Assembly: GCA_029339195.1 (NCBI GenBank)
Contig: JAPTJF010000125.1
Location: 62,001 to 126,000, forward strand
Direction of reading: 5' to 3'
Source of the DNA: Micractinium sp. NFX-FRZ
Lineage: Eukaryota; Chlorophyta; Trebouxiophyceae; Chlorellales; Chlorellaceae
Length of the DNA: 64,000 nucleotides
Shown here: positions 42,801 to 53,800 of the stretch, one piece after another
Numbering within the stretch: position 1 is the stretch's first letter
Layout of the letters: every line of letters starts with the position of its first letter
Notes under the pieces: model-generated
What the model was told of the DNA's origin: nothing
Seen by the model: the letters and a program-made list of their open reading frames with translations, nothing else
Database searches by the model: none
Translations under genes and position numbers: made by a program

Positions 42801-45800
42801 GGGACTGTGCCTCTCCGCTGCTCGACTGCATGTCCAGCAGCTGCAGCGCCACATGCAGCTCCGTCCGAAGGCTCTCAATGGACAGCACCGCAGCCGCCAC
42901 CGCTGCTGCCGAGCCAGCTAGATCTGCTGCTGGCGCCGGCGCCGGACCGCCAGCACCGTTGCCGGCCAATCTTGCTGCCCCTGCTGTGGGGTCGGCTGCA
43001 GCCAGCGCCGCCGTCAGCTGCAGCCCCAGGTGGCGGCACAGCTGGCGCAAGCTGCCCAGCTGGCGGGCAAACTGCTGGTGCAGCCCCGCCGTGTGCGCTG
43101 CCAGCCGGCCGTAGGCAGCGCCGTGGGCCACGGCGTAGCGGTGCAGGCTGAGGTTGTGCTGCTGGATGGCTGCCAGCTCAGCAGCGGCGGTGCTACAGGC
43201 GGCCTGCAGCTCTGCAATGATGATGGCCTGCTGCCTGTTGTCGTGCTCCAGCTGCTCATTCCTGCACCAAAGCGGGGAAGTAAGGCAGGGTGGTTTGGGT
43301 GGTCAGCTGATGACAGGCCTGGCAGGAGGTGGACGGCAGCAGCCGGCTGTATGCAGCGCCCGCTTATGCTGTACCAGGCATGCAGCCAGGCTGCAAGCTC
43401 CAGAACAATGCCATGCGACCCAGCCCATCATGTTTTCCCGCATGCCCCGTGCCTGGACTTGCGCCGCTCGTGTGCTTGCTGCTGCGCCACCGCCTCCGCC
43501 GCATGCCGCTCCCGCTGCTGCGCCGCCTCCGCCTCCACCGCCTCTGCCTGCTTCTGAGCCTCTGCCAGCTCCTTCCCCACGGCCCGCAGGTCTGCCGCCT
43601 GCTTGGCTGCCTGCTCCTGCAGGCGCGTCACCACCACCTGCTGCTTGCGCAGGTCCCGCTCCGCCTGCTGCCTTGCTGCCTCCACCTCTTCCGTCGCCTC
43701 CTGGGCAGCCCTTGCCCGCCCCGTGGCTGCCCGCAGATCCTCCTTCAAGGCCTCCACCTGCTGTTTCTGCCCCTCCACCTCCTGCTGCAGTGAAGCCATG
43801 CTTTCCAGCTGCCGGGACTGCTCACCCAGCGTCGCCTGCAGCCGCTGGATGCGCTCCTTGCTGGACGCCGCCGCCTCAGCCTGCTGCCGCCCCTTCTCCT
43901 GCTCAGCCTCAAGCGTACTGGTTGCTTCTGCCAGCTGCGCCTCTGCCTGCGCCAGCTGCTGCCGCCACTTTGCTTCAGAGGCCGCCAGGTCAGACAGCGA
44001 GTCGCGCAGAGCAGCATTCTCGTGCCGTGCTGCCTTGGCCGCCTCATCTGCCGCCCGCTGCGCTGCCACCGCCTGCTCAGCATGCTTGCCAGCCCCCTCC
44101 AGCGCCCCCTCCGCCCGCACGATGCGGTTTGAGTACTCTTCAAGCTTGAGCAGCAAGGAAGCCACCTCATCCGACTTGCCCTGCAGTGCAGCCCGCAGCG
44201 TGGCGCCCGCCAGCTGCTCCTCAGCCAGCGTGGACTGCAGGCGGTGCTTCTGCTCGCGCTCCTGCAGGGGGGCAGAGGGAGGGCGGTCAAACGGGGGCGG
44301 AGGTTCAGCAGGAAGAGCGCTCGCCGTGTTAAGCCATGCATGCAAGCAGGCAGGCAAGCAGGCAGGCGGAGACTGCAGCAGGGACCACCACTGCATCCGG
44401 AAGTGAAGTGTGTGTCGCACCGTTCGCCACCACCCGCCACCTGTGCTTGCCTGCTGCAGGTCGGCCCTCAAGTGCTCCGCCTCCTCCTGCACCGCCTCCA
44501 GCGCCTGCTCCATGTCAGTGCACTGCGCCTGCAGGCTGACGTTCAGGTTCTCCGCCCGCTGCGCCCGCTCCTGGCAGGCAGCCAGCGCCTCCCGCAGCTG
44601 AGCATTCTCATGGGCCAGCGTCCCGTTGTCTGCCATCACGGTGCGGTGCTCCGCTGTCAGGTCGTTCAAAGCACCTGACTTGTCCCTGCAGCATGGCAGC
44701 AGCAGTGAAAGAGCAAGACGATGGGTTGCCTGCCCCGCAGCAGGGCCAGCGCGCTGGGCATGACGGAGCAGCAGGAGATGGGCAGGCACCCACCAGCCCA
44801 TGGGCAACATTCATCCATGGCAAGAAACTGTGCCAGCCCAGCATCCTCACCAGAGCTGCTGGCTGAGCTCCGCCTGCTTGGTTGTCGACTCCTTGAGCCG
44901 CCCCTGCAACCGCTCCACCTGTGCCGCCAGGTGGCGTGCGTTGTCTGTCTCAGCGTGCTGTGCACGCTGCGCGGTGACCAGCTGCGCCTCCAGCTCAGCA
45001 AACTTGCGCCGCAGGGCCCTGAGGACACAAGAAGGCACACACACTCTCAAAGCTGGACAATAGGAGCTGGGCATAGCTGCACCAGTCAACAGCAGGTATC
45101 ATGCATGGCTGCCAATTCATGTCTTGACGCCACCACCACACTCAAGGAGAACCCACAACTTCCATCCGTCCGCTGGCCTCCTTTCAAGGCATGGCCACCC
45201 TTCACAAAAGGCGGTTCTTGCACCCCACCCGCTCACTTGGCAGTGCTTGCATCCCCACGGAACGTGTCCAGCTGCTCCTCCATGCGCCGGCGTGCCGACT
45301 CAGCGGTTGCCCCCAGCTGCTCCTCAAGCAGGCCCAGCTTGACAACCATAGCGTGCTGCTCCAGCTCGTGCTGCGTGGCAGTGTAGCGAGCCTGCATGGG
45401 GACAGAGGGTGGCAGGGTCAGGTGCACACGGGCGGAAGTCGAGGCAGACACAGGCAGCACCCATGCAGCACCAGCTGGCACATGCACGGCAGGCTGATGG
45501 CATTGGCACCCATGCCGCCATGGCCATGCACTGTCCCACCAAAGCTGGGCAGCCATGCACCCCTCCAGCCCATATATACATTTAAGCATCGCACCCCTCC
45601 AGCCCACACACACGTCTTCCCCCAACTAACACATCACCTCCTCGAGCTGCTGCTCCAGCCCCTCACGCTGCTGCTGCTGCTGCACCACCTGCATTGCCGC
45701 TCGCTCATGCGCCGCCTCCGCCTCCACCACCGCCGCCTCGCGCGCCCGCAGCGACTCTTGCAACCGCGTCAGCTGGGTGCTGAGCAGCTCCAGGCGGAGG

Positions 45801-46417
45801 GGCAGCGCTGAGTCCTCATCATTGCTGCTGCTGGGACCGGCGGCAGTGCTGGCACCGGTGGCAGGGCGGTTGGCGCTGGCACTGGTGGTGGGGCGGCTGC
45901 CGGCGGCGCGCACCGCCTTTGCATCCGCGCCCGCCGTCAGGCACAGCTGTGCCAGTGCGTCGGCCAGAGCAGAGCGGTCACGCTGCAGGTGCTGCAGCTT
46001 CATTCGGCTCTCCTCAAGGGCGCGGGTCAGCAGCTGCAGCTTGAGTTCTGGGTTTTTCACGCTGGTGTCCAGCAGCTGCGCCGCCGAGGAGCGGCTCCAG
46101 AAGTCGGCGGTGGGTGCACGCGAGCCGGTGCTGGCAGTGGCGGTGCGCGACGCGGGGCGGGAAGCCTTGATGGTGCCCGCGTCTTGTACGGGTGACCCCT
46201 CGAAGCGTTTGGAAGTGCTGCCAGCGGGCCCAAGTGGTGCGCCGCTCGGCTGCGACAGCACCGAAGGCACCGAGCTGACCGCGCTTGGTTGCGGTGCAGG
46301 TGGCACAGGCGGCGACCCGCCACCGCCGCCGCTGCCCCGTGCGCCGCCAGGCTTGCCCGCGCCCACAAGGCTTTTTGGCCCCATCCCGCCCGCGAGAGCA
46401 CCCCGCCTGGAGCTCAT
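39835..46417 (-). CDS. Long coiled-coil protein with C-terminal degenerate M48-like peptidase domain
   Basis: Eight exons 5' to 3': 46417-45638, 45391-45237, 45018-44851, 44685-44451, 44261-43459 (end could be 43453), 43261-42301, 42099-41023, 40809-39835; 1717 residues. The intron after exon 4 starts with GC. Residues 1-110 are Gly/Pro/Ser-rich; about 110-1070 are mainly Gln/Glu/Ala-rich coiled coil, interrupted at about 780-960. The last 330 residues follow the plant M48 family pattern: LAENQVPQLYLLAVESCRLL, TPQIYIKSS, CAVVLTSGLVDLLEPEELQA, YCDRVGASVL, and a final SLLRVRELQKW. The metalloprotease core HExxH is replaced by GCLAF and the third-ligand Glu is absent, so zinc catalysis is not expected. 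Two separate genes cannot be excluded without transcripts, but the coiled coil reads continuously across the exon 6-7 junction. The role is unknown. Confidence 0.75.
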
Positions 46418-47247
46418 TGTAAGTGTTGGCTATGGGAGCGCGGGCGCCCGGCGGGGCATCGCCGTTGACTTCGCTGCGCGGTTCCCGGGCAGCACTGACG
46501 AACCAGTGAAATGAATTGTAGGTTCGAAAGATATTGGAATGCGAGAACCCGGGGCACCTGATGCGCCTGCCCTGCCGCCGCCACCGCCAGGCTGTCGTCG
46601 CCCGCCCGGTAGTCGGTCAGTGCAAAAGTAGAGAGTGTGCCAGACAGTTGCCATTCCTTGGATTGGAAGAATCATTATCAGGACATGCACTCAAATGCTC
46701 TGCCCTCGCACCATGCAATCTGCGGGAACAGCAGTGCTCTGCTGCTGCCGCCCATGGCCATGGTTCAGTTGGCGGCAGGTGCTGGTGGCACCAGCACGAC
46801 TGTCCGCAGGCAGTCAGGATCACCACCGTTAAACACCAAGTGATGGCCTGCAGGGGACAGCGAAGCTTCCATCAGGCAATCCAAATTGTGTTCCGGTAGA
46901 CACACGCACACACACACATGCGTGTTGGCTGGGTGCGGAATCGGACACTTGCGTGGTTCCCGCCGGCCGCCACCAGTCGACCTAGTCTGGTCTGCACAGC
47001 ACAAGTGATCCCGTCGGCCGCCACAGCTGGTGTTTGATGCAATTGCGACCACAATCCAGAGAGCCTAGCATTTGAACGGTCCCCCCTTCTTGGGACGTCC
47101 CAGTGGCACCACGCTGGCGGGCAGTCTTGTTCAATGTTTGCCATCCTAAGTGCACCACCTCTCGGGATCACTCCCCCAGTGCGTCTCCTCGGCGCACACG
47201 CCTCATCGCCGCCATTCCGGCATTCCCGTTCCGGCACTCCACACCAA
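46418..47247. promoter_or_regulatory. Divergent intergenic space between coiled-coil/M48-like and GH51 genes
   Basis: There are 830 bp between start codons. It contains a short (CA)n tract at about 46899-46919 and stretches of lower GC. No core promoter motif or gene is recognised. Confidence 0.45.
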
Positions 47248-50200
47248 ATGGCGTCGGCACGCCTGCTGCCGCTGCTGATCGCGGCGGTGGTGCTGTCTGG
47301 CAGTGCCGCAGCGCTGCCGCGACCCGAGCGCCTCTCCGCCCTGCGGTTTTCGGAGAAGCCTGAGCTCAAGTGGAACGCCTCTGTGACGGTGGACCTGAAC
47401 AGAAAAAAGGAGATATCAAAAGTGCTGTATGGCATCTTCTTCGAGGAGGTGAGCGGGCGCGACGAGCCAGCCAGGGATGGAGGCAATGGCGGCGCCGCCG
47501 GTCTGAGCCTGCCTTGTTGGCCTGCTTGTGTCTGTTTTCCCGCTGCTGAGCGTCCCGCAGGGCATAGCAGCAGGACGAGCAAACCCTGCCCTCGCTGCCG
47601 CCGCACCGCGCCCGCCGCTCCCGCCCGCCTCGTCATCCTCCCTCCCTCCCTCGGACTGCTGATTCCTCTTATCCCACCCCCTTGGCCTGCAGATCGGCCA
47701 CGCCGGAGATGTGAGGCGGGCAGGGCTGTTGGTATGGGGCCACAGGGGACAGTGGACCCGGCCGGGGGGCCTCCCTGCTGGGGCGCAGCAGCAGTCCTGC
47801 TCTCCCGCCACAGCTTCCATGCATCGCGACCCCTGCCGCCGCACCATGCCGGCCTGCCTGCCAATTGGCTCCCCCGTTCGCCCCTCACCCCTGCCCCTTC
47901 CCTCCCTTTTCTCGCAATGAAACAGGGAGGCCTGTATGCTGAGATGGTCCAGGACCGCTCTTTCGACGCCCTGGCTGCCGCCACCGGCTTCCACGCAGCT
48001 TCCACCCCGCCCCGCCTGCCCCTCGACCTGCCCGCCCTCGCCGCCCGCCACCGCCGCCCCGACGAGCCGCTGCGCTCGCCCGGCTGGGAGGGGGCACAGG
48101 GCAAGAGCTACGCTAGCAAGGCAGAGTATTTGAAAGAGCAGCGGGAGGGGACAGACTACGATCCGCTGTGAGGGGGCCTGGGGTAAAGCGTATGCAAGGG
48201 CGGGTGCTGCCGGGTTGAGGGGCAGATTCACAGGGTGGCTGGACTTGGCAGGTGGTAGAGGACGGCGGGGAGTGGACACATTGGTACGTACTGTTGGCAT
48301 AGGCGCGTGTACGGGAGGGCAACGCCGCAGTGGTGGCCAGCTGTGCGACCCAAGGTGCCCGCTCTTCCTGCTGCCACGCCATGCCACGGTTGACTGTTTC
48401 CCCGCCCCGCCCTCACCGCCGTCTCTGTAACGTGGCGGCTGCCGCCTCTGTGCCAGCCCCACCCGTTCTGCCCCTCCCCACCCTCACTCCCAGCACCCCT
48501 CTCCTCGTCCTTGTGCCACATCTTCCTCCCTGCAGCAACGCCGTTGTTGTCACATCTCCTCCTTGGTCTTGGTGCTGCCCCCTTCATCCCCGCATCAGCG
48601 GCGACATCTCCTCCCTCGTCGTTTGCCACCCCTGCCTCCCTGCAGCAACGACACCATCGTCCCAGAGGTGCCTCCAAAGGGGCAGCCCCACCCATTCAGC
48701 CCCTCCCTCACCCTCACTCCCAGCACCCCTCTTCCATTCGCCGCCCCCTTCCTCCCTGCAGCAACGACATTATCGTGGCCTGGCAGCCTCTACCGGGCAC
48801 CAGCGCCGCCCTCACCAAAGAGCATCCCCTGAACGAGCACAACACGGTGGCAATGGAGCTGACGGCAGCGTCAGGTGACGGGCGTGTTGATGTGTTTGTT
48901 CTTGTCACACAGTTGCGGGGCGGGCACCGTCGGGCGAGGCTTGTGGCTTGGTTATTACACAGTGCGGGTAAAGTAAGCTGTTATTACACAGGGCAGGGTG
49001 GGCGGGTGAAGCCTTGTAAGCCCAGCCCAGTGAGACGGTGCTGACAAGCAGGTGGGTGTCAGGCTGGATGAGCGGGGGCGGGTGGGTGGGGTGGGTGCTT
49101 GTGGTGGGTGCGTGCCCACCCCTACTGCCGCGCTATGCTTCACCCAACTTGCGCCTCCACTGTGGCCCCATCCTGCTTGGCTGCTTGGCTGCCTGCCGCC
49201 CCTCCCCTCTGCAGGCCCCCGCTCTGGCATCGTGAACACCGGCTACTGGGGCGTGTATGTGCAGAAGGGGCACAGCTACACAGTCTCTCTCTACGCCCGC
49301 ACACCCGAGGTGTGGGGGTGGGTGGGGTGAGGTGGGGTGGGGAGGGTCGACCAAACCAAGAGGGTCTGGGCAGGCAGTGTTTTGGGTGGGCTGCAGGCCA
49401 GCAGCCTGGGCAGCTCCAGCTGCCCTATGGCCAAACGCGTCCTCTCTTGTCTGCCCACCTCGGCCGCCATCCGATCCACCACCACCACCACCACCACCCT
49501 GCCGTGTGCCCTGCAGGCAGAGGGCAAGACGATCAGCGTGGCTCTCTTGGACGCCGACCTCGCCACCTCCTACGCCAATCTGTCCCTCTCTGGAGTCACC
49601 GGGGAGTGGCAGAGGTTTGAAGGGGAGCTGAAGATCTCCGACACGGGTGAGTGACAACCGCTGGCTCCTGGGCAGGAGGCAGCTGAGGGGCAGCTGGCCG
49701 CCTGCACACAGTGCGATGGGAGGGAGACAGCGGGCAGCCGCGCTGCGGTTGTCCATGGTGGCGGTTGCAGGCGAGGCGCTGCGCACGCTGTGCCCGCCCA
49801 TGCTGGCAACACACACCATTTGGCCCCCTGCGCTCCATCGCCTTCAAGCCCCCACCCCCCACGCCAGCAACAGCCCCCGCAAAAGCGTACTGACGTTCCC
49901 AACCCTGCCTCCCGCCGTCCTGCCCGCCTTGCAGACACCAACGCCCGCCTGGCGGTGATGTTTGAGGGCCCCGGCTCTTTGGTGATCGACACCGTCTCCC
50001 TGTTCCCCACGGAAAACGTGAAGAAGGGGCTGCTCAACCCCTGGCCCTTCAGGGACGACCTGCTGGGGGCGCTCAAGGCGCTGAACCCGGCGTGAGTGTG
50101 TGGACAGGGGGCTGGATGGCGGGCGGGGCGCGGCGGGTGTGGGGCCTGCTTGGCGCCCAGTCAAGGCCCTGGCCCCGGCGATGAGGGGAACATGCTTGGT

Positions 50201-50822
50201 GCGCGCAGGGGTGAGGGCGTTGGAAGTGTGGAATTGCGAGGCGGGGGCAGGGCGTAGGGCAGCCCACCTGTCTTTGTGTTATGTTAATGATGGAAGGGGC
50301 TCCGTTTTGTTAGCAGCGTGTGTGCGCACGCCTTACCCGTGCACACCTCCGCGGCCCTGAGCTCCCACGTGTTTGGTTCTCTTGTGCGCCTCCCGCAGCT
50401 TCACGCGCTTCCCGGGCGGCTGCTACGTGGAGGGCAAAGATTCCCTCTCGCTCGCTCGCTCCCTCCCTCCGTCCCTCTCTCTCGTTATGCACGCGTCATT
50501 AAATCCTGGCGTGATTTGAACTCTGTTCGGCCCCCGCAGCTTCACGCGCTTCCCGGGCGGCTGCTATGTCGAAGGCGACGTGATGAGCAACGCGTTCCGC
50601 TGGAAGACCACCCTGGGCAGGAACGAGGAGCGGCCCGGCCACATGAACGGTGAGCGGCTGCCGAGCGCTGGGCAACATGCTGGGCGAATGGCTGTCCTGA
50701 GTGTGGGCTCGGGGATTGTGGGCTCAGAGTTGTGTTGTGACAAGCTGGCGGTGCTGGGAGATGACCAGGCACCTGGGTGCTCGCCACCGAGCCGCGCCCT
50801 GCTGCTGGTCAGAGCTAATGCG

Positions 50823-50875
<53 letters not shown>

Positions 50876-53800
50876 TTGCATGCAGCTGTGTGGGGAGGAT
50901 CGTAGCACACTGCTGGCCTGGGCCGCCTCTCTGAGTCCACGGCTCTGGCTTGAGCCCTGCCATCACCTCCCGCTTCCCTTCCCTCTGTTCTCCCCTCAGG
51001 CGTGTGGGGCTACTGGTCCACTGACGGACTGGGCCTGTTTGAGTACATGCTGCTGGTGGAGGAGCTCAAGACGGAGGCGGTGTGGGTGATCAACAACGGG
51101 GTGGCGCACGGCGACAGTGAGTGCGGGGTGGGTGGGGTGGGACGGCGAAACTATTGCGAGTGGGGTAAGTGCGGCAGGCATAGCTGGCAAGGGCGGCCCT
51201 GCCTCGGGAGAGCAGCAGCTAGCTGATGTGCCTGTCCACCGGCCAGCTGTCAGGCCACCCCTGCCAGCCCTACCTCTCGCCCCCTCTTCTCTCGGCTGCC
51301 CTGCCCCTTCCCCCGCCCTGCCCAACCTCCCCCCAACCCGCACCCCACCTGCCCTGCCTGTCCACCTCTTGCTCCGGCCCCACGCTGCCTCCTCCCCCAC
51401 CCTGCCCCGCCTCTCAATGACACAGGCGTGCCCGCCTCCCATGTGTGGCCTATGGTGGAGGAGGCGCTGGATTCACTGGAGTTCATCATGGGGGCCCCAG
51501 ACAGGTGGGCTGTAGGGAGAGAGCTGTAGTTGTAGGGTTGGGGCTGGGCTGGGCAAGGAGGCGCTGTACTCTATGAAGGTCATCATGGTGCCCCAGACAG
51601 GTGGGCCCACTTGCTGTAGGCTGTGGGGAAAGAGCTGTAGCCGTAGGGTTGGTTTGGGTGGCCCGGCGCTGGGTTCAAGGGAGGGTCATCCTGGGACCCC
51701 CAGACAGGCGGCCCACTGAGGGTGCCCTACTGTGCACCACCTCCTCCACCGCCCCGATTGCTTTCAGCTTGCCTACACAGCCCAGCCGCGTCACAAGACC
51801 TGCTCCTGTTCCTGGCACTCGCTGACCACCTGCGCAGCAAGTGGGGCGCTGTGCGTGCCTCCATGGGGCGCAAGGACCCGTGGGAGCTAAACTACATGGC
51901 CATCGGAAACGAGGTGAGCCGCGGTGGTTGCAAAGGGGTACTGCAAAGAGGGGGCGCGGGGGGGCGGATGGCAGGGTGGCGGATGTGGGGAGGTGACACT
52001 GCCTGGGCGTTGGGCGCAAGGTGAGGATGGGGGGGCAGAGGGCATTGGTCTGCTGACCTGCGCTCCCTGGGTGGGGACTTGATTCAATTGTCTTGCGGCC
52101 CCAGAGTGGAGGCAGCGGGACGGCTGCCTTTATCCGCTCTGCCGTCGCCCCTCCTGCCCTCACCGGAGCCTGGTTTGGCTGGTGTGGCTGGTGTGGCTCG
52201 GAGCCTGGTTTGGCTGGTGTGGCTGGTGTGGCTCGGAGCCTGGTTTGGGCTGTGTTGTGTGCACCTAAGTGCGCCTGGTGTGTGCCGGACTGACACAGCA
52301 AAGGGCGGCACCTGAACGACTACCTGCACCTGCTCTTCTTCAAAACACTACCTTCCCTCCCTGCCTGCCGCGCAGGACTGCGGCAAGTGGCAGTACCTCA
52401 ACAACTACCTGCTCTTCTTCGGCGCCATCCGCGCCCGCTACCCCCACATCACCCTCATCTCCAACTGCGACATGGGGCAGGACGCGCCCACAGACACATG
52501 GGACTGGTGCGTGTGCTGTGGGGCACAGTGGGGCACAACAGGGGCAGCAGAATGCTGCGCGGAGAGCATGCTGTGCTGCCGCTGCTGCTGCTGCAAGATT
52601 TGCCAGAGTTGGGCCGCCAATGTGGGCTGTGCAACAGTTTGGGTTGCAGCACCCAGCCCTTGATCCCAACCCGCGCGGCCTGGGGCAGGTCGCCCCAGGG
52701 CAGCAGGGGTTGGTGGGTGGGGCTGGCTGGCGCCCTGCGGGAAGTGCGGAACATCTGCGCTCAGCCAAGCCCTCCTGCAGTCACTCAGCCACAGGCACAT
52801 TTACTGTCACCAGCCCGGGAGTGCATCTTTAAACCACTTACTGATTAATCGTCCATCCATTCTAATCGTCCATCCATTCACGCTCCGAATCCCTGCTCAA
52901 CCGCAGGCACATCTACACAAACCCCGTCGACATGTTCAACAAGCGCACCTACTTTGACGGGTGGACACCGCAGAAGAACAACTACGTCTTCGCCTCGGGT
53001 GCGCGCTGAATCCGTGGGGTGGAAGGGCGAGCCTGGACCGTGCGGGAGGTTGTGCCTAAGTGGTGGTAAGGGTGCGCTTGAACAGTGGGCGGTGGGCAGC
53101 TGGAGCGTGGCGCAGGGGTGATGCGGGCAAGGGCGGGCTGCCGGGGGGGCTGAGCCGTGGGCAAGGGCGGGCCTGAGCAGTTGGGGATGGGTGAGCCTCG
53201 ACCATGGGGGAGGGGGGATGTGGCGGAGGACGCAAAGCCGGGCGTGTCGGCGCACCTGTGGTGTGGGTTTAGACCGTTGGATGGCCCCATCCTCGCCTTG
53301 AGTGCGATTGCTTGGGTGTGGGTCTCCCCTACCCCCCTTGGCCACCCTCCAACCTGGCGTCACTCGTTGCATCCGCCCCTGCAGTGTCTGCTGTGGCTGA
53401 TCGCTGCTGCTGCCAGCCTTCTGCCTCTGCCTCTTTTACCACCATCCTGCAACCCTCAGCCCTCCCTGCTTGCCCTCTCCCTGCAGAGTACGCGGTGACG
53501 GACGGCGGCGGTTGGGGCAACGTGATTGGCGCCGTGTCTGAGGCCGCCTTCATGACGGGGCTGGAGCGCAACGGAGATGTGGTGACCATGGGGGCTTACG
53601 TGAGTGGGGGCGGAATGGAAGAGGGAAGGGAGATAGGGTGGGAAGGAAAGGTGGCTGGGAGGATGGAGGCAGCAGTGGTGCAGATGAGGAGGTGTGTGCG
53701 CGGGTCTATGTGGTTGTGGTGGTGCGGGGGGGGAGGGCGGGCGCAGGTGTAAGGCACAATGGGTGCCCTGGGAGGAGCCCTGAAAGGGCAGGGTGGTGGG

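Noticed and set aside
43453..43459. GC donor at the end of exon 5 of the coiled-coil/M48-like gene
   Set aside because: Both AA|GT (43459) and AG|GC (43453) keep phase; not counted among the GC-AG introns because the sequence alone cannot decide.
40924..44149. Plus-strand open frames of 429 and 331 residues opposite the coiled-coil/M48-like gene
   Set aside because: High GC at codon position three on the real strand leaves stop-free antisense frames. Composition is low-complexity and the minus strand has the conserved domain.
50399..50440. A separate, alternatively used GH51 exon
   Set aside because: It starts well but reads into pyrimidine-rich sequence with no donor after a conserved segment; the copy at 50540 completes the family sequence.
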